64,000 nt of DNA from Hysterangium stoloniferum (Eukaryota; Basidiomycota; Agaricomycetes; Hysterangiales; Hysterangiaceae): assembly GCA_015178975.1 (NCBI GenBank), contig WHVD01000028.1:62001-126000 (forward strand). The letters run 5' to 3'. The notes under the pieces were generated by a model. The model saw only the letters and a list, made by a program, of their open reading frames with translations. It made no database searches and was not told where the DNA came from. This document shows, in pieces, positions 43,851-55,137 of the stretch. Every line of letters starts with the position of its first letter. The stretch's first letter is position 1. The position numbers were made by a program, and so were the translations under genes.

Positions 43851-46060
43851 GTATATCATGGGAACCAGCGGTGCGCCTAACCTGTCGTAGGGCTTAATGT
43901 AGTGACAGTCAAGTGATGTCGCCAGGGATATGCTATAATGAGACTCAGTGGGCTGTATCATAGCCTTCAAACTATTGTCGTGCGGTTATAAAATTTGAAT
44001 CATTTACCATATGCAATGTTTAAAGACTGCCCTCGATGGCGAGTCACTTGATTTCCGTACACATCGATGTCGGAGCTTCTGCAACGTGTTGGAGGCACAA
44101 AGTCAAGCTGCCAATCGTCGCTAATTGTGACTGAATACTCGGTGTATCCCTTGACGCCAGCCTTCAAAGTTCAAATAGAGGTTCACACAAATTCACGCCA
44201 TAGTATCGACATGATAATAAACAAATTGTGGATGATAACATAGCAAACTTGAAGCATTCACTATTAGATATATCAAAATGATGCATGGCTCGAACGAGAC
44301 CTTCATGCTCACTGTCAGCAGTGACCGGGAGGTCATTCCTTGACGTTGCCGTCGAGTCCAGACCTTGCCACAACTGACTCCAATTGAATCAGCGCTAATT
44401 AGTCAATCTGGCATCATCCCCTTGAATTTACAATTATAAGCAATCATAATCGGGAAGGGCTCAGCCCTCAGCTTTGAATCTCGATCAAATGCTCTCCAAT
44501 GGGAAAAAATACTTCATGTCGATGGCGCTCAGGGTCATCGGAGGTTGGAGAAAGGTACATTTTACGCAATTGTTCAATAGAAACGGAAGTCTATATTCTG
44601 AAAACAAATGACACCGCAGTTAGACATGGCTTCTTAATTTCGTCCAAAGCGCTTCAAGCTCTTACTTTTGACATCTATCGTGGTCTTGTCGGATCGGAAG
44701 CATGAATTGTACAACGTGTACACCAGGGAGGCGTGAAGGAAACAGCCGTATGTCCCAAATAGTGATATTATTGATAATATAATATAATATTAGTAAACGT
44801 TCCCGACGACTCCATCATATCCCAAATAATAAGTCAGCGGCCTCACTAATGCTATCACTGGGAAAAGCCCTTGTTCTTTAGGATCTTCAGTAGAGGCTTA
44901 TTTTATGTGAACTCCGCCAGTCGCTCGTCGGATCCTTGGCCGATAAAGCATGTGATTGGCGGGTTTAGAATCAAACGAACTTTGAGATCCTTAAAAGATC
45001 CATAAGCGAGTCAAAGATCTAACATGTGATTGCAGGGTCTAGAATCCAGTGAACTTTAGGATCCTCAAAAGATCCTTGACCAATTTTAACTCTTATAAGG
45101 ATTCAATGGATGATTGTTGGAGTTTATATAAAATAAGGCTTTACTAAAGATTCTAAATTTTTTTGGAGAGGGGTTATCCCGGTGGATATACCTTGTTGGA
45201 TTAGCAAGCGCAGCCACACGGCCATGCATGACCGCAAACAAAAGGCTCCTTCTTCCTTTTGTCTATGAAACAATTATAGTACATTCTATGCAATTATTTC
45301 ATTGTTGGCACCTTTTCTTTTGTTCCTAGCTTAAATACAAGCAAACCTAGTTAACGTCACCTCAGCTATTTGGCATACTGCGTGCATATACTGAGTTCTT
45401 ATTCTTGTATCTAGGTTTATCATACCTTCAAACTTTATGTATTACCAATTTAATGCAAATCACCCTCTTACAGAAGCCTTGGTCCTAATAGAAGCATGAT
45501 ATAATTCGGTGAACTTTGTACGGTATAAACCCACTCCGACGTGGGAATGTTACATTAGGCGACATTAGGCGACAGCCCACATGCTTTGTAATACATATTC
45601 ACGTCGTTCGTGTCGTTTTCATCGTCAAAAATGAGAACTCTTTATATATCATTTTATAAATACGTAGTAACCGCCAGTGGTAGAAAATATGGAATTTGTA
45701 TCTGTCTGACGAGGCAGCCACTCTAATTCTCATAGTGAACCTGTGTTACAAGAACCAACTTTCCAGGCTTTAGACTGAAAACGCAATCCAATCGACCCCC
45801 TTTTCACAATCGAATCACACTAGAATCAACCTTAAATTACCATGGACGAATGGCCTAGTCCAGCCGATTGACAGCGGGCCAGATAAGAGACAAATGGGTC
45901 AGGCTAACACTGACTGATCTTACTAAAGTGATAGACTACGCCACGGCCAAAATTCACTGAGAAAATTGGCACTTGCAATTGAAGACGAAGAATTCACCAT
46001 ATGTATTTAGTTTGAGTGCTGCCGCACTACCTTGCTTCGTCTGTCGCAGGCCTCAGGAGT
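43851..46060. other. Intergenic stretch with a short direct repeat
   Basis: No gene is supported; the longest frames (44164-44373 and 44499-44705) resemble nothing known. A direct repeat of about 55 bp (CATGTGATTG...TAGAATC...GAACTTT...GATCC) occurs at 44949-45003 and 45023-45075. A sequence at 45522-45551 is shared with 3048-3077. Confidence 0.4.
45522..45551 (-). repeat. 30-bp sequence shared with 3048-3077
   Basis: Read on the minus strand it is GTAACATTCCCACGTCGGAG followed by TGGGTTTATA. The plus strand at 3048 has the same sequence with A in place of one G. It contains a CCCAC/GTGGG stem. The flanks are unrelated beyond this segment, so it looks like the tip of a mobile element or a conserved promoter element. 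Confidence 0.6.
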
Positions 46061-46069
46061 ATCAAAATC

Positions 46070-47633
46070 CATACAGGAGTCGATGAGGGCAATTGCTTTT
46101 ATCATGTATGAGCTGGAACAGAGGATAATGGCCATGGGGATGGTAGACAGGATCGCAGAGGAGTTGGTGGACCTGCCAAGAGAATGACTGACTTCGCAGA
46201 GAAAATGAGGAGTGGACTAAAAGAGGCAGAGGAAAAGATGTTGAAGGATGGCATGAGAAAATGCAGGACATCGAAGGGCCGCTCCCACGGCTTCTTTGTC
46301 TTTGTCCATGTTTGGGTGAGTGGAATGCCAGTGGAAATGAATCCAGGGGCCACAGGCTTCATTGTGCAAAACATGCTGATGGGGAAATGAGCAAGCCCCA
46401 ACAGCATGTAGTGTTGAGTGCTGCATGATCCCTGGGATGCCAGGAGTAGTTTGGCACTCAACATCCAGCTGAGCATATGAAGGACTCTCATGCCTTTGTT
46501 CTCTTACGACATCACTGGCGATCCACGGTCCTTTCTGTTTTCTCAACACTGACATCTGATCCTTTTCTCTACATATCTATACAATTAATTTTTAAAGCTC
46601 ACACAATGACATCTGGGACCCTACCTCAAGGTGTGTTTTCCCACTTAGGTATCAACCTGAGCACTGAAGGGCACCCGCCCCACTCTGAGACAGGACTAGA
46701 ACCACCATTTTTGGTGAGAGCTGGTATCCCACATTCCCCAGTGATCCCACAACTGGAAGCCACCAGCAGCAATGGGGGAGATTGCCAGTCACCCCCCCTC
46801 TTGAGATCGATCAATTACTGTAGATGCTCAAATTGTGCAGTTGGCTGCATGACAAGACCTTCTGCTGGCTCAGGGCAGACCCGACATTCAGGGCAGCAGG
46901 GCCCTATCAGATGTCTCACCAGGTGTGACAAGATTATTCACTGACCTGGAAACTATCCAACTGGCCAAAGTATGGGCCTCTATGACTGGTGACACAAGGA
47001 CCACCAAGAAGGCAGCAGTCCTGGATATAATTCTGGGATTCAAGGCCAACACCTTAGAGATCCATAAGTATGACTATCTCTCTCATTAGCCCGATTGGGC
47101 ATGGTGGGCTGTGGCACTTTCAGTGTGCAGCACCATTTGGACAGCTCAGGGGCTGGCCAGTAGGCAGGTGCCCCATTACAGACAGTCCATCATGGGGAGC
47201 TGCTGGCACCCAGGATGAGCATGAGTCAAGCCATCATGTGGCTGGCTTGCAGAGTCCCATGGCAGTCTAATGGATGCCAGGCTCTGGACCAGTCATACAG
47301 TGCAGTCCCCCCCCCTTCTTTGCTTGTTTCACCTTCTGCTCATTATTATACCATGTGTCAGGGGCCATCCAGCTCATTGACTTTTCATCCATTCACAGCC
47401 ATTCCACAGAAGGTAGAGGAAACCTTCAGGAAACTACACTATACTATGTCCCTTATACAGCACTTACTACAGAGGTGTGGGAGAAGACAGAGAGAGGCAT
47501 GGAAGAATTCACCTTCTCATCTTCAGGCAACATTGTGGCCAAGGGACTGGACTGCAATAATGAGAGGAGCATCAGCATTATCGACTGGCTCTCAGCAGCA
47601 GCAGCAGTTGACCATACTATAATTCACAGTGGT
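46070..47633. repeat. CpG-poor dispersed repeat region
   Basis: 46290-46405 matches 23760-23865, and 46410-46600 matches 56950-57135, so parts of this region belong to a multi-copy element. Short frames around 46570-47090 and 47215-47620 have no recognisable domain. A family-C LTR begins at 47634. Confidence 0.5.
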
Positions 47634-48355
47634 TGTTAAGAACTGGAACGGGAGGTTTGGGGAACCAATGGGAACTGAACAGAAGGACTTGGCTTCAGCT
47701 TATATGCTGCACCCTCACAAAGGTACTGTTGAATGTCCTTAAATTTCAAATGTATAGGGTAATACTCAGCAATCGGAAACCGAGCTGTATGCAAACAGTT
47801 GGAAACCAAAGTGTTGAATATTGAAGTTGAAGTCTTAAATGTAGGTTGGGTCATGAAATCAGATAGCATCGGAATGTGGAGGTTGTGAAATCAGATGGTG
47901 GAGTCAGAGACTAGAGGGGTATATAAGTCAATATTCTGATTGCATAGTAGCTACATTACAGTGGGTTTATATGTGAGTTATCGGCATCTAGAAAATACTA
48001 ACTAAGGGAAGAGCAGAAATACCAATGACAAATAAACTTGACCAAGAACAGGAAGGTTATGATAAAGTTGGAGGCCATGAATAACTGAGGGTGATAACTA
48101 CAAAAAAGGAAACAGTCCATGGTATATACAGCATAGGTGAGACATAGAGTAAACAGATCATCAAAGGATAAAGGGACATATCAGAGTATAACCAGATAGT
48201 ACAAGTATAATTTGACAGGGGCTGTAGTGGGGTTTGATCACTGTGAGGGTGTACGTCAGTGTCAGGTTTACTGACAGTGGCCAATATGAAGATGTGACAA
48301 TAACTTGAGGTGATAGCATTGTTGGTTATCTTTGGGTTGTAACACAGTTGTAACA
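47634..48355 (-). repeat. Old LTR, family C, reverse orientation
   Basis: It starts TGTTAAGAACTGG and ends TTGTAACA. Long blocks match 13010-13754 in reverse, for example around 48005-48250. The box ACTTGGCTTCAGCTTATATG is at about 47690. Flanking pentamers GTGGT and GTGAC differ only by transitions, consistent with a decayed duplication. Confidence 0.75.
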
Positions 48356-48499
48356 GTGACATCTTCTTGATTGCAGCCTTCACTCTCTGGGTAGCAGCAG
48401 ACCTGGCATATCTTGGAGATGGTTTGGCTGCTGGAACCAGATTTGAGATGATTTCTGTCAGCATGACAAGGAAGTACATACCTCTCATCAATCAGGGCA

Positions 48500-48801
48500 T
48501 GTAAGGGCGACTCTCTAGACCACACTGACTCGCACTATGACTGAGTTGGGGCACTAGCAGAGGGAATCCGAAGTAAGTTTTATACCTATCTCTTATATAC
48601 ATACAATGTACATTATTACTTACCTAGCAGAGGGAATCCGAAGAGAAAAGTCTAAGGAACCCTCGGCTAGCGAGTGACTAACTAAAGGTGCAGCTGAGTT
48701 TGAAAATGTGATAAAAACAAGGTACTCTTATCCTTGACTTATGAGACTATATTAAGGAAGGTCAGGGATGAATTTAGAAAACTTGAGATTGTCCCCTGAC
48801 A
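48500..48801 (-). repeat. 3' LTR of gypsy-2
   Basis: On the minus strand it reads TGTCAGGGGACAATCTCAAG to GAGTCGCCCTTACA. A perfect 20-bp direct repeat, CTAGCAGAGGGAATCCGAAG on the plus strand, occurs at 48554 and 48624. Confidence 0.93.
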
Positions 48802-48962
48802 TCACCCCCCCTTTTAAGATATGGCGTCCCGACATGCTGTTGCTGCCAATAAAGTCCAGGCTTGACCTTTCGAAACTCTGGAATCTGGGTCACTCGTACT
48901 ATGGTGTTTGGAGGTTGTCTTGATCCTCGAATAGGGCCCTGAGTTGTTACTGCATCTGGATG

Positions 48963-51900
48963 TCATGTGTGGAAGTCTGCTGTCAGAGTGGGAGCGAATA
49001 CCATATATCCTGGTTCCCAGCTATTATGTTCCATGCCAAAGCCTTGCCATTTTATGAGGTATTCAATTCGCCCATATCTCCATCTACTATCCAATACCTT
49101 CTCAACTTCATACTCCACTTCTCCTTCCACTACTATTGGATCTGGTGGTGGTTGAGAATGGCGGCCAATGATTGGATCCTCAATTTTTGGTGTCAGTTTC
49201 ACCACATTGAATACTGGGTGGAGTCTATTCATTGACTTGGGCAGTTCCAACCTATAGGCAATTGGTGAGACCTGTTCAAGTATCTTGAATGGCCCTAACC
49301 GAAGGTGTGAAAGCTTTTTTGAGGGTTGGGCCATTGAATATCACTGGCATCTAGGAAAACTTGGTCTCCTGCCTTGAAGTTTGGTGCTGGGGTTCGCCGA
49401 CGGTTGTAGTAGTTTGTCATCTCATCCTTTGCTTTAGCCAATGCTGCTTTTGCCTCCTCAAGAGTTTCAGCCATTCGATCTCGAAAATCATTTGCCGATT
49501 CCACCTTGCTGGATCGAAGGTTTGGTTCAAAACCCATTCGTGGATGACGTCCACAGTCTAACATGAATGGTGTCTGTTGTGTAGATGCATGGATATGGTT
49601 GTTGTATTGAAATTCTGCAAGTGGGAGAAGGTCAACCCAGTCTGATTGGCGCTGATTCACAAAAATCCGTAGATATGTCTCAAGCTCTTGGTTGACTCGT
49701 TCAGTTTGTCCATCAGTTTGAGGGTGGTAGGCTGTGGAATAGGCTGGTTGAATCCCAAGGAGCCGATATAATTCCCGAGTGAAATGGCTTGCAAACTGTG
49801 ATCCGCGATCTGAGATGATTCTCTGTGGGAGTCCATGATGCTTCCACACATCCTTAAAAAAGATCCGAGCTGCACCCACAGAGTCAACAGTTTTGTGTGT
49901 GGGCAGGAAATGTCCCCGCTTTGTCATGAGATCTACAATTACCATAACTGAATCATATCCTTGAGATTCAGGTAGGTCAACTATGAAGTCAACACTGGTT
50001 GTATCCCATCGGTCTGCTGGTGTGGTGTTTGGGTGTAATTCCCCAATTGGCATTCGACGCTGGAACTTGGTGCATATACATGTGTCACAGGTCTTGACAT
50101 ATTGCCCTATATATCGTGATATGCCTGGCCACCAGAAGTTGCGACTTACTAGCTCTAAAGTCTTCCATCGTCCTGCATGGCCAGCAACCCGAGAGTCATG
50201 GTGCTGTTCCACAATCCTACGCCTCAGTTCTGGGTCGGTTGGGACATATATTTTACCCCGATACAACACCAATCCATCTTCCTCTGACCATTCCATTAAT
50301 CTGATAGATCAGCCACCAGATTTCCGGAGTTCCTTCACTGCCTTGATCACCGCTTCCTCCTGTTCACCCTTCTCATTTCCTTGGCGAATAGCAGTGAGGA
50401 ATTCACGTTCTGGCCCATGTATTGATACGCCCTCCATGGCTCGAATTGCAAAGAACTCTGGCTTAAGTAGAGTGATGTTTGAGTTGTCTCCTTCACCTGA
50501 ACCATGGTCAGACCGGCGAGAGAGTGCATCTGTTTTACCCATAGAGCGCCCTGGTCGGTGGTGCAGTTGGAAATCAAAACGTGCCAGGAACAGCGACCAT
50601 CGGGCCTGTCTTCGGTTTAGCTTTTTTGAGGACATGAAGTACTCGAGGTTTTTGTGATCAGTCCATACCTCCACTGAGTGCCGTGCCCCCTCTAGGAAAT
50701 GTCTCCACTCATCAAAGGCACGAATCACTGCCAGCATCTCTTTGTCATGGATCTCATAATTGCGTTCAACAGCTGACAAGCTTTTTGAGTAAAAGGCAAC
50801 AGAATGCCACTTTCCATCATCCAGCTGTTGTGAGAGGACTGCTCCAGTGGCATAGTCTGATGAGTCAGCTTCAACTCTAAATGGTTTTGAATCATCAGGC
50901 ATTGTCAGAATTGGTGCATTTGTAACCAGATCCTTGAGGAGAAGGAAGGCATTGTCCTCTGTCATGGTCCACCTCCAGTTGGTTTCCTTTTTTGTGAGAT
51001 CAAACAGTGGTCGTGCATGGTGGGAGAAATCTGATATGAATCGCCTATAGAAGTTGGCAAAACCAAGGAATGCCTGTACCTCTTTCCGACTGGTAGGAGT
51101 GGGCCAATCACGTACACCTGACACCTTGATTGGGTCCATCTCTGCTTGGTTTTCAGAGATGACTAGACCAAGGTATTCAATCTTTGTCTTTTCAAACTCA
51201 CATTTCTCTGGCTTAAGGTAGAGCTTATACTCGCGAAGATGCTCTAGAACCAGTAATAGGACATGCCAATGTTCCTCAAGCGTCCTGGTGAAAATGAGGA
51301 TGTCATCCAGGTAGACACAGACAACTCCTTCTGCAATCAAATCTCGGAAGATGTCATTCATCATAGTCTGAAAGGTTGCTGGGCTATTAGTGAGGCCAAA
51401 AAACATGACTAAGGGTTCAAACAACCCTCTATTTGTTCGGAAAGCAGCCTTCCACTCATCGCCATCCTTAATGCAAACATTGTTGTAGCCCCATCTGACA
51501 TCAAGTTTTGTGAAATACCGTGCCCCTTTTAATTGATTCACCAGTTCTGAAATAAGTGGGAGTGGATATCGATTTTTTATGGTTTGGGCATTCAATGCAC
51601 GATAGTCTTGTACAAGTCGAAGGGAGCCATCCTTCTTCTTGATGAAGAAAACTGGGGATGCCATGGGTGACTTAGAAGGACGTATTCGACCAGTTGCAAG
51701 GTTTTCAGCAATAAAAATATCCAGCTCTGTCTGTTCATTGAGGGACATAGGGTAGACCTTGCAATTGGTTGACTTTGCATCAGGGATTAGTTCAATTGCA
51801 TGGTCCCAAGGTTTTCTATCAGGCAATGAATTAAATGACTCCTTGGAGAACACATCTTCAAAGGTGTGGAGATACTCAGGGACAATGTCTCGAAAACCTT

Positions 51901-52801
51901 TTGGGCTCGGTGTATTAAACCTTGCACTAGCCTCTGCTAGTCGCTGAGACACTGTGGCAGATGCTCGAATCTGACTTGGAGTCAATTCTGGGTGCAGCAC
52001 CGTGACAAATACCCGATCTCCATCTTCAATTAAGTCCTCTATTTGGTCTTCAACCTCATCAGACTGATCAGGTAGTAAATCAGGAATTGGCTCTTCTGTT
52101 TCCTCAGATGTGAAGACTGGGGCAGGGGCATCTCTACAAGCTTGTAAACATCTAATCTCTTCATGTGCCCTGAGGGTTGAGATTTTACACTCTTTACAGT
52201 GTGGGTTACAACGGGTCATTTTGACTTCTTGTGTCTGCCAATTGATCTCTGGGTTGTGATCCCGAAGCCAGGTATAGCCAAGTAAAAGGGATTCCTTCCC
52301 AAGCTTGGTGACTGCAAACAATGCCTTTTCTGAGTGATCCTTGTAGCGGAGGACCAACTCAGCAACTTCAGTGATTGAACCTGCTTCATTGGGTGTCCCA
52401 TCAACATTGTATACATGAATTGGGTAGATGAGTGATCGTGTGGCAATTCTGTTTTCATACACATAGTCTCGGTCAATGAATAGACCAGTTGCACCACAAT
52501 CAACCAATGCACGAGTCGATCGGAGAAGACCAGTGTCAGTTGTTTGGAGCTCGACTTTTAGGTGTAATGATTTCGCAGTTGCCGTTGAGGCAATAATGAG
52601 AGATTTTGGAAGACGACGTTCCCAAACTGGTCTTCTACGATGTGAATGGACTGAGGGAGACTTGGGTGGGTTAGGTATGACTTGAATTCCAGTGTCCTCA
52701 CTCAACAGAGGTTCAACTTCTGATGTATTAACTGTACATACATCATCAACAGAGAGGACACTGAATCTATTTGAAAGTGGCAGTGAGGGCATACCCTTCA
52801 C
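48963..52801 (-). pseudogene. pol: gypsy-2 Pol with chromodomain, one stop and one frameshift
   Basis: Domains in order on the minus strand are a retropepsin-like domain (ALVDCGATGLFIDRDYV, near 52450-52510), reverse transcriptase (KKKDGSLRLVQDYRALN; YLDDILIF near 51295-51320), RNase H (VEADSSDYATGAVLSQQ), the integrase HHCC region (EQHHDSRVAGHAG and CDTCICTKFQ), the integrase core (TSVDFIVDLPESQG, SDRGSQF, TDGQTERVNQELE) and a C-terminal chromodomain (YEVEKVLDSRWRYGRIEYLI). A TGA at 50309-50311 interrupts the frame between RNase H and integrase, and the same frame resumes at once. Near 49330 a one-base shift separates integrase from the chromodomain part (48963-49334). Chromodomains in this group direct insertion to marked chromatin. 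Confidence 0.93.
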
Positions 52802-53937
52802 TCGCTGCAGTTGGGAAAACCCGAAGCAGGCTGTAGGTCAGCCCCTCGAGGAGAGTCATCTGCTTCAGCCAGCCTACTACAGGCAATTCGGACATCCGCT
52901 TCTGCAAGAAGGATGTCCATGGCCATGTCCTGTCCCTCTTCATCAAGGCTAGTAAGTAGGGAGCGGATTCTTTGTAGTTTTCGAGGGCAGTCACGACTGA
53001 GATGACCCGGCTGACGACACTCGAAACAGAGTGTTGAGGGAAGACCCCGGCCTTTTGTCGCATCAACGTCCATCGCGTCGGTCGGCCTAGAGGAGGGTAG
53101 TGTCGACGTGGAATGTGGGGGAAGTGGGGGAATGACGCGAGGGAACGTCGAAGGTTTCAGTGCGACTGGTCGCGTTGGGACGCCTGCTGAACGAAAAATC
53201 TCGTTTGCGTTTCGATTTCGGTCGAAGCGGGAAGCGGCGTAGTACCAGCCTTGCTCGTCGTCGTCCTTCGGGCAGTTCTCCATCGTCGCAACCTGGGTCT
53301 GGATATGCGGTAAGAGGCCGTGTCGATATTTCATCACAATGGCTAACGCGTCTTTGTAACCTGCAAGGTCAACGAGTTCGCGAAACTCGTCTGTGTACTC
53401 GTCGACCGTTCTTCGGGCTTGATGGTACGTCGTTCCTTCTAACTTGATACGGGCCATAGCTGCTTCATCAGCTGGAAAGAACTCGCACTCGAAGGTCCGC
53501 ACGAAGGGCTCCCACGATGGCACCGTGTCTCCTTGACTCCACGATTTCATGAGCCGATTTGCGAAAAGGGCGGCTCGACCTGTCTTCATGAACGACACCA
53601 CCCATTGAACCTTCGTCTCGTCCGTCTGGAACTTCAACCCATTCATGCTGATGTACAGCAGACACGAGTTGTAGAAGGTACGTCTGCCAGATCGATCACC
53701 ATCGTACGCATTCGGAAGTGGAACCTTCAGGCCTGAGTTGGTCAAAACGGCAGCAGAGGTCGATGTAGGTAACGCGGGCGGCTGTGGAGGATTCGTTGGT
53801 GGTTGTGTTTGTACAGTGAGTTGCTGAAGAATTTGCTGCAACAGGTCTGTATTTTGCTTCTGGGAGGCTTGGAGATCTCTAATGTCGTTACTGTGCTGTT
53901 CCAGCACCTGGTGGGGATCGGTAATAGAAGTCGACAT
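52798..53937 (-). CDS. gag: gypsy-2 Gag
   Basis: The best start is the ATG at 53935-53937 (MSTSITDPHQVLEQHSNDIR), since the frame upstream runs into the LTR. The 379-residue protein has a coiled-coil-like N-terminus (LQASQKQNTDLLQQILQQL), a retrotransposon gag domain with YHQARRTVDEYTDEFREL, and a CCHC knuckle CFECRQPGHLSRDC. Its end overlaps the opening of pol by four bases in the -1 frame, so Pol is probably made by frameshifting or reinitiation. The frame is intact. Confidence 0.92.
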   Translation of the reverse strand: MSTSITDPHQVLEQHSNDIRDLQASQKQNTDLLQQILQQLTVQTQPPTNPPQPPALPTSTSAAVLTNSGLKVPLPNAYDGDRSGRRTFYNSCLLYISMNGLKFQTDETKVQWVVSFMKTGRAALFANRLMKSWSQGDTVPSWEPFVRTFECEFFPADEAAMARIKLEGTTYHQARRTVDEYTDEFRELVDLAGYKDALAIVMKYRHGLLPHIQTQVATMENCPKDDDEQGWYYAASRFDRNRNANEIFRSAGVPTRPVALKPSTFPRVIPPLPPHSTSTLPSSRPTDAMDVDATKGRGLPSTLCFECRQPGHLSRDCPRKLQRIRSLLTSLDEEGQDMAMDILLAEADVRIACSRLAEADDSPRGADLQPASGFPNCSE

Positions 53938-54076
53938 AATAGTAAAAATGAGGGGAGGGGACCGCGTGTAAACTCGAAGTAGATTAGATCTGTATAAAGG
54001 TTTGAATTCGCGATCTTGAATATGGTTTGAAAAATAGCGGCGGTGACTCCGGTCACTCGATGTGAGACTTTTCTTC

Positions 54077-54378
54077 TGTAAGGGTGACTCTCTAGACCAC
54101 ACTGACTCGCACTATGACTGAGTTGGGGCACTAGCAGAGGGAATCCGAAGTAAGTTTTATACCTATCTCTTATATACATACAATGTACATTATTACTTAC
54201 CTAGCAGAGAGAATCCGAAGAGAAAAGTCTAAGGAACCCTCGGCTAGCGAGTGACTAACTAAAGGTGCAGCTGAGTTTGAAAATGTGATAAAAACAAGGT
54301 ACTCTTATCCTTGACTTATGAGACTATATTAAGGAAGGTCAGGGATGAATTTAGAAAACTTGAGATTGTCCCCTGACA
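54077..54378 (-). repeat. 5' LTR of gypsy-2
   Basis: It differs from the left LTR at two sites, one within the second copy of the 20-bp repeat (AGAGAGAATCC) and one near the end (GGGTGACTC). Transcription of the element runs leftwards from here. Confidence 0.93.
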
Positions 54379-55137
54379 GGGCATGGCACATAGCATAAGG
54401 TTGGCCATCACCACTGATGATGAGTGTACAAGAATTGAATGGTCACTACAAGGATTGGAGAACTTATAAGGCATGGCATGAAAGTGACCCTCACGACCCC
54501 CAACACAGTTAAAGATGTTATTTGCACTGAAGTCAATCCTGGACCTGAGTGATGCATTCGACACATACATTTGGGCAGTGGCTTCATGCGCCTACTGGGG
54601 ACTAATGCATTTTGGGGAGGTTACCATGTCATCCAGACTGCACTTTGGCACCACCAAACACCTGAAACAAAGGGATGTTCTAATTAGCCACAACAATGAT
54701 GGAAAACACTACACACATTCAGACTTACCATCTGCAAAGACAGCCAAAGTTGGAGAGACACAGTCAGTATTTATAACAGACCAACAGGGAGTCTCAATGC
54801 CTTGATCAATTTAGCTAAAGTTGTCCCAGCAGGGCCAGACAATCCTTTGTTTTGCTGGTGGGACTACAAAGGAGATGTCAGACCAATAGTTAAAAAGGTG
54901 GCACTTCACTGGATTAATTCAATCCTCCAGGCTTGCAGATGGGGCACAGCCTTTGGACACTGTGAAGTTCCATTCCCAGAGACTCCTCAGAGTATTTCCC
55001 AGAAATCATATCAAGTTCAGAACCATCTTCCAGACCAGTATCAAGATCCAGAATCCACTGGAAACCTGACCTTCATCCCTGAAGTACCCTTCAATCTAAA
55101 TCCCATTCTGGTATTCTCCCTCAAGGAGGATATCTGA
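54379..55137 (+). pseudogene. Fungal tyrosine-recombinase-like gene, decayed
   Basis: From about 54515 the translation KSILDLSDAFDTYIWAVASC, then AYWGLMHFGEVTMSS and SDLPSAKTAK, followed after a one-base shift near 54795 by LINLAKVVPAGPDNPLFCWW and VRPIVKKVALHWINSILQAC, follows the pattern of the tyrosine-recombinase/integrase proteins abundant in Agaricomycete repeats. The RFGE segment that normally holds the first catalytic arginine reads HFGE. The usual HxxR and final tyrosine region is not recognisable, so the gene is dead. Gypsy-2 has inserted at its left edge. Confidence 0.6.

Larger units (their letters stand above)
48500..54378 (-). mobile_element. Ty3/gypsy chromovirus gypsy-2, full length
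   Basis: Two 302-bp LTRs (48500-48801 and 54077-54378) differ at two positions by eye, and GGGCA flanks the element on both sides (48495-48499 and 54379-54383). The minus strand carries gag, then pol with protease, reverse transcriptase, RNase H and integrase, then a chromodomain. It is a recent insertion but has one in-frame TGA and one frameshift in pol. Confidence 0.95.
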
